Shown here one piece after another: positions 18,128-26,465 of a stretch of 64,000 bases of DNA. The stretch lies in contig CAVORH010000031.1 in the NCBI GenBank assembly GCA_963698565.1, positions 1 through 64,000 of the forward strand, in the 5' to 3' direction. The translations under genes were made by a program, and so were the position numbers. Position 1 is the first letter of the stretch; each line of letters opens with the position of its first letter. Below the pieces are notes generated by a model. It was not told the DNA's origin, ran no database searches, and was given only the letters and a program-made list of their open reading frames with translations. The DNA comes from Sva-07 sp963698565 (GTDB lineage Bacteria; Actinomycetota; Acidimicrobiia; Acidimicrobiales; Ilumatobacteraceae).

Positions 18128-19135
18128 ATGGCACTCACCGACTTCTGGTTCATCACCATCGCCGTCCTGTGGATCGGCTACTTCTTCCTCGAGGGTTTCG
18201 ACTTCGGCGTCGGGATGCTCCTCCACCCGATCGGACGCACCGACGCCGAGCGCCGCGTGATGATCAACACGATCGGACCGGTCTGGGACGGCAACGAAGT
18301 GTGGTTGCTCGTGGCCGGCGGCGCGACGTTCGCTGCGTTCCCGAACTGGTATGCGACCCTGTTCTCCGGGTTCTACCTCGCGTTGTTCCTGATCCTGCTG
18401 GCGCTGATCTTCCGCGGCGTGGCGTTCGAGTACCGCGGGAAGATCGACAACGTCCGGTGGCGCCGACGCTGGGACCTCGCGATCGCCGTCGGATCGTGGA
18501 TCCCGGCGGTGCTCTGGGGCGTCGCCTTCGCCAACATCGTCCAGGGGGTGCCGATCAACGCCCAGCAGGACTACACCGGCACGCTGTTCACGCTGCTCAA
18601 CCCGTTCGGCCTCCTCGGCGGCATCACCACCGCATCGCTGTTCATCCTGCACGGCGCCAATTTCCTGAGCCTCAAGACGGTCGGCGTGGTCCGTGAGCGT
18701 GCGCACCGCGCCGCCCAGATCGCCGGTCCGGTCGCCATCGTCGCCGGGGCCACGTTCCTGATCTGGAACCAGCTCGCCCGCGGCAAGGGCTGGACGTGGA
18801 TCGTCGTGCTCGGAGCCGCGGTGGCACTGGTCGTCGGACTCCTCGCCGAACGGCGCAACAGCGAAGGGATCGCGTTCGGTGCAACCGGCCTGGCGATCGC
18901 GTTCGCCGTGATCGCCCTGTTCGGCTCGCTGTACCCGGACGTGATGCCCTCGAGCACCGACCCCGCATTCAGCCTCACCGTGGAGAACGCCTCGTCGACC
19001 GACTACACCTTGAAGGTGATGACCATCGTCGCTCTGGTGATGACGCCGATCGTGCTGTTGTACCAAGGGTGGACGTACTGGGTGTTCCGCAAGCGGATCG
19101 GCACCCAGCACCTCCCGGTCGTCCACCGCTCGTGA
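18128..19135 (+). CDS. cydB: Cytochrome bd ubiquinol oxidase subunit II
   Basis: A 335-aa polytopic membrane subunit that pairs with CydA. The N-terminus LTDFWFITIAVLWIGYFFLEGFDFGVGML is diagnostic of CydB, as is GPVWDGNEVWLLVAGGATFAAFP. About eight to nine helices follow. An ACCACC stretch rather than a canonical ribosome site precedes the ATG. Its stop codon overlaps the GTG start of cydDC (GTGA), so the three genes are transcribed together and the last two are probably translationally coupled. Confidence 0.95.
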   Translation: MALTDFWFITIAVLWIGYFFLEGFDFGVGMLLHPIGRTDAERRVMINTIGPVWDGNEVWLLVAGGATFAAFPNWYATLFSGFYLALFLILLALIFRGVAFEYRGKIDNVRWRRRWDLAIAVGSWIPAVLWGVAFANIVQGVPINAQQDYTGTLFTLLNPFGLLGGITTASLFILHGANFLSLKTVGVVRERAHRAAQIAGPVAIVAGATFLIWNQLARGKGWTWIVVLGAAVALVVGLLAERRNSEGIAFGATGLAIAFAVIALFGSLYPDVMPSSTDPAFSLTVENASSTDYTLKVMTIVALVMTPIVLLYQGWTYWVFRKRIGTQHLPVVHRS

Positions 19136-22100
19136 GCGATGTCGACCGGCGCGGGCCGGTCGACATCCGCCTCGTCCGACTGGTCCCCGGGCTTCGTCGA
19201 CACCTGATCGTCATCGGCGCAGTCGCGGTGGTGACGGCGGCGATCGTGGTCGTGCAGGCCGAGGTACTCGCCAACGGCCTTGCCGATCTCGTGCAGGACG
19301 GTGACGTGTCAGGCGGGCTCACGCGCATGCTCGTCGCGCTCGCTGCGGTCGCTGCCGTGCGCGCGCTCGGTGCAGCAACCAGCGAATGGTCGTCGGGTCG
19401 CGCCATGCAGTCGATCCGCCACGACGTGCGGGCTGCCGTGTTCGATCACGCCCGAGCCGATGGCGACCGCACCAGCAGCGGACTGGCGAGCCGCGAAGCG
19501 ACGGTGGCGACCACCGGTGTCGACGAGTTGGAGCCCTACGTCCGCCAGTTCCTGCCGGCGCTGATGATCGCCGTCACGGTGCCCGTGGCGGCCGGATTCC
19601 GGATCCTGCTGGCAGATCCGACCTCGGCGCTGCTGATCGCCGTCACCGTGCCGTTGATCCCGGTGTTCATGGTGCTGATCGGCCGCATGACCGAGCGCCG
19701 GACACAGCGACAGTGGGCGGTGCTGCAACGGCTCGGCGGCCACTTCCTCGACGTGATCGAGGGGCTGCCCACACTGCGGCTGTTCGGACGGGCCAAGGCG
19801 CAACGCAACTCGGTCCACGACGTCTCCGAGCAGTACCGGGCGACGACGATGACGGCACTGCGCATCGCCTTCCTCTCGGCGTTTGCGCTCGAACTGCTCG
19901 CCACGCTGTCGGTCGCGTTGATCGCCGTCGAGATCGGCCTGCGGCTCGCGTCGGGCGGCCTCGTACTCACGACGGCACTGATCGTCCTGCTCCTCGCGCC
20001 CGAGTGCTACCTGCCGCTGCGACGCGTGGGGGCCAGCTTCCACGCTGCCCAATCGGGCCTCGACGCCAGCGACGACCTCCACGAGCTGCTCACCCGACCG
20101 GTGCTTCCCGCCGGACACCTCGACACACCGGTGTCGGGAACGCTGCTGCTGCGCGACGTGGCGCTCGTGCGCGGCAGCCGTGCCGTGCTCGACGGGATCG
20201 ACCTCGATGTGACGCCCGGATCGATCGTCGCGGTGTACGGCCCCACCGGCATCGGCAAATCGACGCTGATCGACGCGTGTCGCGGACGGCTCGCCGAGCG
20301 GCACGGCACGATCACGATCGACGGCATCGACGTGCGCGACCTCGATCCCGACTCGTGGGCCGATCAGCTCGCGGTGATCGGCCAACGGCTGACCCCGCTC
20401 GGAACGTCGGTCGCCGACGAAGTTCGCGGGTCGGCGCCCGCCCCCGACGACCTGGTGACCGCAGCACTCGCCGATGTCGACCTCACCGCTGTGCGTGACC
20501 AACGCACCGACGAACTGTCGGGTGGGCAGTTGCGTCGCGTCCAGGTCGCCAGGGCCCTCGTCGCCGTCCGGTGCGGCCGCGCCCGCTTCGTGTTCGCCGA
20601 CGAGCCCACCGCACATCTCGACGCCGAGAACGCCCACCGGGTGTGGCGGGCGCTCGCCACCCTCGCCCGCGTCAACGACACCGCAGTGCTGGTGGCCACG
20701 CACGACACCCGCTGCCGTGCCGTCGCCGACCACGTCGTCGACTTCGGTGGTCCGGCCGACGCCGACGACCCGCCGCCGCCCCGGCCGACCGCCGCCCCGG
20801 CCCTCACGCTGACGGCACCGACGCCGGCCGGACCCGATCGGATGGGAACCGCCGTCCCCGGCACCGACCTGCACGGCCCGAGCCGACGTGATCTCTGGTC
20901 GGCGACCCGGCGGGTGATGCACATGGCACGGCCCGCACGGCGCCGGTTCGCGGGAGCGACCGTGCTCGGCGCCCTCGCCGAGGTCTGCACCCTCGGACTC
21001 GCCGGCGTTGCCGCCTGGCTGATCGTGAAGGCGAGCGAACAGCCGGACCTCGCTGAGCTGTCGATGGCGATCCTGGCCGTGCGGACGTTCGGTATCGGCA
21101 AGGGGGTGTTCCGCTACGGGGAACGGCTCGCCACGCACGACGCCGGGCTGCGTTCGCTCAGCGAGATCCGCGCCGCGGTCGTCGATCGGTTGGCCGACAT
21201 CGCACCGGCCGGCATTCCCGGATGGGAGCGTGGTGATCTTCTCCAACGAGTGGTCGGCGACGTCGACCGGCTGCTCGACCTGTTCGTGCGAGTGCTCGGG
21301 CCAGTACTGGCCATCGCCGCCACGGCCGTCGGCGCCGCGCTGATCACGGTCGTGCTCGATCCGGCCGCCGGCACGGTGCTGATCGTCTCCCTGCTGATCG
21401 TCGGCGTGCTGGTGCCCTCGATCACTGCTGCTCGCGAATCGACGATCGGCCCGCTGATGGCCCACCAACGCGCGCGTCTCAGCAGCGCAGCGCTGTCGTA
21501 CACGGAGTCTCTCGACGCGCTGATCGCCCATCGCGTCGAGCGGTCCGCTCGAGGCGACATCGAACGCGCCGGTGACGATGTCGACCGGTTGGCCGCGCGG
21601 CGGACCCGCGTCCGCATCGGTGGCGGCGCGGTCGTTGCCGCCGCGCCGCTCGCCACCACGATCGCGACGCTGGCCGTGATCGGGCCGTCGGCCGCGTCGA
21701 TTGCCGGGCCGGTGCTCGGCGTTCTGGTGCTCTGGCCGCTCGCCGTCCTCGAGTTGGTCGGCACGGTGAACGAGACCGCCGCCACGGCGCCGAACGTGGC
21801 CGGGTCGGCCCATCGGGTGATGTCCGTGCTCGACACACCCGATGCGCTTGCATCACCCTCGGACCCGCGGCCCGTTGGCGATGCGCCGGATCTGAGCGTG
21901 CACGAGCTCACGGCCCGCTGGCCCGCTGCAACCGCCGACGCGCTCGGACCGGTCTCGATCGATCTGCCCTCGGGTTCGCACACCACGATCACGGGCCCGA
22001 GCGGCAGCGGCAAGTCGACCTTCGCCTCCGTGCTCGTGGGGTTCCTCCCGCCGCACACCGGCAGCTATCGGATCGACGGCGACGATGTGGACACGATCGG

Positions 22101-22506
22101 TGGTGCGAACGTTCGCGAGCGCGTGACGTGGGTGCAACAGCTTCCCTGGCTCGCCGACACGACCGTGCGCGAGAACCTCAGGATCGCCGACCCGTCAGCG
22201 CCCGATGCGGCTTTGCGTGCTGCGCTCGACGCCGTTCGGCTCGACGCCTGGCTCGGGCACCTCCCCCACGGGCTCGACTCGCGGATCGGACGCGGCGGTT
22301 CGGGGATGAGCGGTGGCGAGGCCCAACGGCTCGCTCTCGCGCGGGTGCTCCTCGCCGATCACCGGGTGGTCGTGCTCGACGAACCGACGGCGAATCTCGA
22401 CGCGAACACCGCCGATCGGGTGCTGGCGACGTTGCACGAGCGGTTCGCCGATCGCACCACGATCGTGCTCGGCCACGACACGGCCGCTCAGGCGTCTCCC
22501 ACCTGA
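19132..22506 (+). CDS. cydDC: Fused CydD-CydC ABC exporter for cytochrome bd assembly
   Basis: A 1124-aa single chain in which both halves of the CydDC exporter are joined. CydDC exports thiols (glutathione or cysteine in E. coli) and is needed for haem insertion into the bd oxidase. Each half has a six-helix membrane domain and an ATPase domain. Half one has Walker A GPTGIGKST (about residue 370), signature LSGGQLRRVQVARAL (about 463) and Walker B FVFADEPTA. Half two has GPSGSGKST (about 955), MSGGEAQRLALARVL (about 1059) and VVLDEPTA. A Pro/Ala/Thr-rich linker near residues 540-580 joins them. The start is GTG 19132, overlapping the cydB stop; the open frame upstream is a shadow of cydB. 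Fusion of cydD and cydC is known in several actinobacteria. Confidence 0.93.
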   Translation: MSDVDRRGPVDIRLVRLVPGLRRHLIVIGAVAVVTAAIVVVQAEVLANGLADLVQDGDVSGGLTRMLVALAAVAAVRALGAATSEWSSGRAMQSIRHDVRAAVFDHARADGDRTSSGLASREATVATTGVDELEPYVRQFLPALMIAVTVPVAAGFRILLADPTSALLIAVTVPLIPVFMVLIGRMTERRTQRQWAVLQRLGGHFLDVIEGLPTLRLFGRAKAQRNSVHDVSEQYRATTMTALRIAFLSAFALELLATLSVALIAVEIGLRLASGGLVLTTALIVLLLAPECYLPLRRVGASFHAAQSGLDASDDLHELLTRPVLPAGHLDTPVSGTLLLRDVALVRGSRAVLDGIDLDVTPGSIVAVYGPTGIGKSTLIDACRGRLAERHGTITIDGIDVRDLDPDSWADQLAVIGQRLTPLGTSVADEVRGSAPAPDDLVTAALADVDLTAVRDQRTDELSGGQLRRVQVARALVAVRCGRARFVFADEPTAHLDAENAHRVWRALATLARVNDTAVLVATHDTRCRAVADHVVDFGGPADADDPPPPRPTAAPALTLTAPTPAGPDRMGTAVPGTDLHGPSRRDLWSATRRVMHMARPARRRFAGATVLGALAEVCTLGLAGVAAWLIVKASEQPDLAELSMAILAVRTFGIGKGVFRYGERLATHDAGLRSLSEIRAAVVDRLADIAPAGIPGWERGDLLQRVVGDVDRLLDLFVRVLGPVLAIAATAVGAALITVVLDPAAGTVLIVSLLIVGVLVPSITAARESTIGPLMAHQRARLSSAALSYTESLDALIAHRVERSARGDIERAGDDVDRLAARRTRVRIGGGAVVAAAPLATTIATLAVIGPSAASIAGPVLGVLVLWPLAVLELVGTVNETAATAPNVAGSAHRVMSVLDTPDALASPSDPRPVGDAPDLSVHELTARWPAATADALGPVSIDLPSGSHTTITGPSGSGKSTFASVLVGFLPPHTGSYRIDGDDVDTIGGANVRERVTWVQQLPWLADTTVRENLRIADPSAPDAALRAALDAVRLDAWLGHLPHGLDSRIGRGGSGMSGGEAQRLALARVLLADHRVVVLDEPTANLDANTADRVLATLHERFADRTTIVLGHDTAAQASPT

Positions 22507-22554
22507 CTTCCCGCGGCCGTCGGAGGGCTCGAGCGGGGCGACCTGCCGGCGGGC

Positions 22555-22854
22555 TCAGTCGTGCAGCATGTCGAGCAGTTCGCCGACGGTGTGCTGCCCT
22601 TCGAGCGGATGGCGGAGCGGTGTGCGATCGATGATCTCGTAGTGATTGCGGCGACCGACCTTCTCGCGCCGCAGGTAGCCACCGCGTTCGAGATCGTCGA
22701 GGATCCGCTGGACGGCGCCCGGCGTGATGCCGACGACGTAGCTGAGATCGCGTTGACGAAGATCGGGGTCACGGCTCAGCGCCACCATGACGTGCGCGTG
22801 GTTGGTCAGAAAGGTCCACGACGGCAGGTCGGGTTTCGGTTCGATCAGCGTCAC
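22555..22854 (-). CDS. Small winged-helix (MarR-like) transcriptional regulator
   Basis: About 99 aa from a GTG at 22854 with AGG immediately upstream; an in-frame GTG at 22935 would overlap mnhG by 23 bp. The protein is one winged helix: WTFLTNHAHVMVALSRDPD, the recognition segment RQRDLSYVVGITPGAVQRILDDLERGGYL, the wing RREKVGRRNHYEI, and a conserved tail PLRHPLEGQHTVGELLDML. Similar one-domain proteins are widespread in actinobacteria as orphan regulators. It lies just downstream of the Mrp operon on the same strand, 58 bp past mnhG, in an AT-richer patch, so it may have its own promoter. The target is unknown; regulating the neighbouring Mrp or Cyd operons is speculation. Confidence 0.75.
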   Translation of the reverse strand: MTLIEPKPDLPSWTFLTNHAHVMVALSRDPDLRQRDLSYVVGITPGAVQRILDDLERGGYLRREKVGRRNHYEIIDRTPLRHPLEGQHTVGELLDMLHD

Positions 22855-22912
22855 CTGATCATCATACGTATTCAAAGACACATATTGCCCGGGTACGATT
22901 TCCGGAATTCGC

Positions 22913-23260
22913 TCACGGCTCCTCCCCACGCTCACGGGCTGCGAGTTCAGCTTCAGCTGCTTGCAGATCGTCGCGACTCAGGTGCGCCGACGACGTGGTG
23001 CGGTGCGTCGCCCGGAAGAGCAGGTGCGTGCTGGCCGGCAGGGTCAGCAGCAATGCCACGGCGACGATGGTCAGCTCCGCGGCGCCGGCGACGCCGACCT
23101 CGATCGCGGCCCCGATGGCAACGAGCAGGAAGGCGATCGGGCTCGCCTTGCCGGCAGCGTGGAACCGCGCATACGGCGTGTGGAACGTCAGCAGCCCGAT
23201 CGACGCCAGCAGGGCGACGAGCGCACCGAGCACCACGAACACGGTCGACACGACGTTCAT
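22913..23260 (-). CDS. mnhG: Mrp Na+/H+ antiporter subunit G
   Basis: A 115-aa membrane protein, the last subunit of the Mrp (Mnh/Sha) complex. It has three hydrophobic segments; FVVLGALVALLASIGLLTFHTPYARFHAAGKAS is the characteristic MnhG/PhaG N-terminal half, with the usual R-F-H-A element. A soluble Glu/Arg-rich tail of about 35 residues follows. ATG 23260 overlaps the mnhF stop by four bases. The complex exchanges Na+ (and sometimes K+ or Ca2+) for H+ using proton-motive force; all seven subunits are normally required. Confidence 0.9.
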   Translation of the reverse strand: MNVVSTVFVVLGALVALLASIGLLTFHTPYARFHAAGKASPIAFLLVAIGAAIEVGVAGAAELTIVAVALLLTLPASTHLLFRATHRTTSSAHLSRDDLQAAEAELAARERGEEP

Positions 23261-23514
23261 TGCCGACCCGTCGTTTCGATGAAGCGGCTCAACACGACCG
23301 TGGCGGTGAAGGCCACGATCGCGATGACCACGAGGATCCCGATGTAGAGCGTGTCGCCGGTCTCCGCGACACGGGTGCCGATCGCCCCCATCAGGGCAAC
23401 GAGCGCCGCGTCCAACGAGATCACCCGGTCGGCGAGGCTCGGCCCACGCACCAGCCGCACGCCGGCAAGGATGCCGGCGAGCAGGAAGATCGCGACGGCG
23501 ATGTCGGCGATCAT
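23257..23514 (-). CDS. mnhF: Mrp Na+/H+ antiporter subunit F
   Basis: An 85-aa protein with three transmembrane helices. VRLVRGPSLADRVISLDAALV is the family signature (R-G-P-S-x-x-D-R-V), followed by YIGILVVIAIVAFTATVVLSRF. ATG 23514 overlaps the mnhE stop, and its own stop overlaps mnhG, so translation is coupled through the operon. Confidence 0.92.
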   Translation of the reverse strand: MIADIAVAIFLLAGILAGVRLVRGPSLADRVISLDAALVALMGAIGTRVAETGDTLYIGILVVIAIVAFTATVVLSRFIETTGRQ

Positions 23515-24044
23515 GTCGGCACCTCCGCGCCGGCATCGGCGTCGACCGGAAGTGCCTGGCAGGCGAGATCGGCCAGCCGCTGGACGTGAGCGACGATGGC
23601 GTCGGCCTTGTCGGCGTGCAGCAGATGGAGGTAGAAGCGACCGGTGTCGGCGTCGGTGTCGACCACGGCCGTTCCCGGCGTGACGGTGATCGCCACCACC
23701 AGCATCAGCAGGTGCGAACGGCTCTCGATCTGCGTGTCGACGGCGATGATCGCCTCGTCGGTGTAGTCGGTCGGCGTCAGGATCTCCCAGGCGACCGACA
23801 CCATCGACGACACGAGGTCGAGCGTCACCAACCACACGAAGTGGACCAACGGCACCATCCGGATCCGGCCATGGCCGGGCTGGATGCCGGCCGCCAGGGT
23901 CACCGCGACCGCCACCACCGTCCCGGCGAGCACGTTGGCCACCGAGATGCTGCCCCACAGTGCACACCACGCGGCCACGAGCAGGGCGAGCGTCACGAGC
24001 CGACGCGGCATCACCAGTTCCCGGAGGATGGCGACGGCACTCAT
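23511..24044 (-). CDS. mnhE: Mrp Na+/H+ antiporter subunit E
   Basis: A 177-aa protein with two or three N-terminal helices (TLALLVAAWCALWGS, VLAGTVVAVAVTLAAG) and a soluble C-terminal half with SRSHLLMLVVAITVTPGTAVVDTDAD, the conserved TPGT region of MnhE. The C-terminus is acidic. The gene overlaps mnhD and mnhF by four bases on each side. In Mrp complexes, subunit E is needed for assembly of the whole complex. Confidence 0.9.
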   Translation of the reverse strand: MSAVAILRELVMPRRLVTLALLVAAWCALWGSISVANVLAGTVVAVAVTLAAGIQPGHGRIRMVPLVHFVWLVTLDLVSSMVSVAWEILTPTDYTDEAIIAVDTQIESRSHLLMLVVAITVTPGTAVVDTDADTGRFYLHLLHADKADAIVAHVQRLADLACQALPVDADAGAEVPT

Positions 24045-25519
24045 CCGAGCACCGCCGTCACGTAGGGGGCCCGCGCCAACAGATCAGCGGCGATCTCCTC
24101 GCACATCGGCCACAACACGCCGGCGAGCACGGCCACCGCGATCGTCCCGAGGACGGCGATCGTCGCCGCGGTCTGCATGATCCCGACCGAGCGTCGACTC
24201 GATGCAGGCACCGCCGCCGGTGTCACCTCACCCCAGAACGCGCCGATCCAGATCTTGGTCATCGACAGCAGGGTCAGGATGCTCGCCACGAGCGACACCA
24301 CCACGATCACGTAGTCACCGGCCGCCACCCCGGCGTCGACGAGCGCGAGCTTCGCGACGAACCCGGAGAACGGGGGAAGGCCCGCCAGGCTGAGAGCGGG
24401 CAGCGCGAACAGCACGGCGATCACGGGCCTGCTCGTGGCGAGGCCGCCGACCTTGTTGAGCGCCGAGGTGCCCTGGTCGTCCTCGATCAGACCACCGGCG
24501 AGGAACATCACCGTCTTGACCGGGATCTGGTGGACGAGGAACAGCACGGCGCCGGCCACACCGGCGACCGTGAAGATCCCGAGCCCCATGATCATGTAGC
24601 CGATCTGGCTGACGACGTGGAACGACAGGATGCGCTTCACGTCGTCCTGGGCGAGCGCTCCGGCGACCCCGATCACCATCGTCAGGCCGGCGATCACGAG
24701 CAACAACGGCCCGAGTTGGTCGAGCTCCATCAGCGTGAAGAACCGGATCAGCACGTAGACGCCGATCTTGGTGAGCAGCCCGGCGAACACCGCCGTGATC
24801 GTGGTCGGTGCCGTCGGATAGCTGTCGGGGAGCCACGCGAACAACGGGAAGATCGCCGCCTTGGTGCCGAACACGACGAGGAACCACAGCCCGATGCCGA
24901 CCTGCGTCGCGGCCGGCAGCTCCGGGATGCGCTCGGCGAGCAGCGCCATGTTGACCGTGCCGGTGGCGGCGTACACGATCGCCACGCCGAACAGGAACAG
25001 CGTCGAGGCGAACAGGTTGATGACGACGTAGGTCATGCCCGACCGGATCTGGGCTTCTCGACCCTGGTGGGTGAGCAACACGTAGCTGGCCACCAGGATC
25101 AGCTCGAAGGCGACGAACAGCGTGAACAGGTCGCCGGTGAGGATCGACAGGCCGACACCGCCGGCCAGCACCAGCAGGATCGGTGAGACGACCGCAGGAT
25201 CGGCGCCCGCGGGTGTGCGGCGCTGTCCGATCGCGAACAGCTCGACGACGAGGATCGTGGCGAACGCCACCAGCAGGATGAGGGCAGCGAACAGGTCGGC
25301 GACCAGCACGATGCCGAGTTCGGGTGCCCATCCGCCGACGCGCAGCACCACCGTGCCATCGCGGTCGACGGCCACGAGGAGCGCCGCAGCCAACCCGGTG
25401 GTGGCGGCCATCGTCGACAGTGTGAGCACGTCTCGTACCGCCGAGCGGTGGCGGAACGCCAACACCACGGCGGCTGCCAGCAGTGGCAGCACGACGACGA
25501 GCCCGACGACCGCGGTCAT
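24041..25519 (-). CDS. mnhD: Mrp Na+/H+ antiporter subunit D
   Basis: A 492-aa antiporter subunit homologous to the proton-channel subunits NuoL/M/N of complex I. About 14 helices are present. Key family stretches are LFTLFVAFELILVASYVLL with the functional Glu, KAAIFPLFAWLPDSYPTAPTTITAVFAGLLTKIGVYVLIRF, and DVKRILSFHVVSQIGYMIMGLG. The conserved lysines (in GTKAAIFP and LLTKIG) line the predicted ion path. It is tightly packed between mnhC and mnhE with four-base overlaps. Confidence 0.94.
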   Translation of the reverse strand: MTAVVGLVVVLPLLAAAVVLAFRHRSAVRDVLTLSTMAATTGLAAALLVAVDRDGTVVLRVGGWAPELGIVLVADLFAALILLVAFATILVVELFAIGQRRTPAGADPAVVSPILLVLAGGVGLSILTGDLFTLFVAFELILVASYVLLTHQGREAQIRSGMTYVVINLFASTLFLFGVAIVYAATGTVNMALLAERIPELPAATQVGIGLWFLVVFGTKAAIFPLFAWLPDSYPTAPTTITAVFAGLLTKIGVYVLIRFFTLMELDQLGPLLLVIAGLTMVIGVAGALAQDDVKRILSFHVVSQIGYMIMGLGIFTVAGVAGAVLFLVHQIPVKTVMFLAGGLIEDDQGTSALNKVGGLATSRPVIAVLFALPALSLAGLPPFSGFVAKLALVDAGVAAGDYVIVVVSLVASILTLLSMTKIWIGAFWGEVTPAAVPASSRRSVGIMQTAATIAVLGTIAVAVLAGVLWPMCEEIAADLLARAPYVTAVLG

Positions 25520-25995
25520 GGCAGCTTCCCGTCGGACGAGGGGTCATGGTGACGATCGCCGTCGTCGGCGCCGGGGTCGCCGCCGGTTCCGTCTTCGTGC
25601 AGCTCCTCGATCGCTCGCGTCTCGTCGCTCGCCGCGGCTCGCAACTCGGCGTAGGCGGCGATGCGGCGGTCCTCGACGTCGTCCTCGACGAGGTCGTCGC
25701 CGGTCAGGGTCTGCTGACGCCGGGCGAGCGCGAGCACGTACAGCGTGAGCCCGAACGAGATGACGATCGCGGTGAGCGACAGGGCCTGAGGCAACGGGTT
25801 GGCGGTGTCGGGTTGGGCCGCCCCGTCGACGATCGGCGGATCGCCGGCCCGGCCGCCCGATGCCAGGAGCGCGAGCACGGCGGCGTGGCCGAGCAGCGCG
25901 AACCCGAGCACGATGCGGCTCAACGAACGCGACGTCACCAGGAAGGTGCCGGTCGCTGCGAGACCGGCGACCGCGAAGATCATCGCGACGCTCAT
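25516..25995 (-). CDS. mnhC: Mrp Na+/H+ antiporter subunit C
   Basis: A 159-aa NuoK-like subunit with three helices. VAGLAATGTFLVTSRSLSRIVLGFALLGHAAVLALLA is the standard opening, followed by a short loop naming DPPIVDGAAQPDTANPLPQALSLTAIVISFG, a strongly conserved MnhC/NuoK motif. The C-terminal 50 residues are acidic and soluble, longer than in the usual 110-120-aa homologues. It overlaps mnhB and mnhD by four bases. Confidence 0.93.
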   Translation of the reverse strand: MSVAMIFAVAGLAATGTFLVTSRSLSRIVLGFALLGHAAVLALLASGGRAGDPPIVDGAAQPDTANPLPQALSLTAIVISFGLTLYVLALARRQQTLTGDDLVEDDVEDRRIAAYAELRAAASDETRAIEELHEDGTGGDPGADDGDRHHDPSSDGKLP

Positions 25996-26465
25996 GCCGG
26001 ACGCTCCACGTCGTGGTCGGCAACGGCCGCGTCGACCGGCCGGCGGCCGCGATCGACGAGTGAGGAGGCATCGAAACCGTCGAGCAGTGCCACGATCAGG
26101 CCGACGACCACGGCGACCACGCCGAGATCGAAGATCAGCGCTGAGCCGGTCTTGACCTTGCCGAGCACCGGCACCTCCCAGCTGAGCACGACCTGGTCGA
26201 GCAGCGGCTCACCCCACAGGATCGGGGCGATCGCCTCGAGCCCGACGATGATCCCGCCGATGGCGAGGAACACCGCCGCGTGGCGTGGCTGTTGGAGTCC
26301 GGCAATCGTGCGCAGCACGATGACCGCGCCGAGCAGCAGCCCCGCCGCGAACCCACCACCGGGCTGGTTGTGGCCAGCGAACAGTACGTAGGCGGCGATC
26401 AGGAGCGCAATGGGCGTGATCGCCCGCACGGCCAGACGAACGATCGGGGAGGTCCGTGCGATCAT
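25992..26465 (-). CDS. mnhB: Mrp Na+/H+ antiporter subunit B
   Basis: A 157-aa subunit with four helices. RAITPIALLIAAYVLFAGHNQPGGGFAAGLL contains the invariant G-H-N-Q-P-G-G-G-F motif of MnhB. A second signature, TGSALIFDLGVVAVVVGL, follows. It is encoded separately from subunit A. It overlaps mnhA and mnhC by four bases. Confidence 0.94.
   Translation of the reverse strand: MIARTSPIVRLAVRAITPIALLIAAYVLFAGHNQPGGGFAAGLLLGAVIVLRTIAGLQQPRHAAVFLAIGGIIVGLEAIAPILWGEPLLDQVVLSWEVPVLGKVKTGSALIFDLGVVAVVVGLIVALLDGFDASSLVDRGRRPVDAAVADHDVERPA

Noticed and set aside
19309..21813. 834-codon minus-strand frame opposite cydDC
   Set aside because: Low-complexity Arg/Gly/His sequence with no motif; cydDC is well supported.
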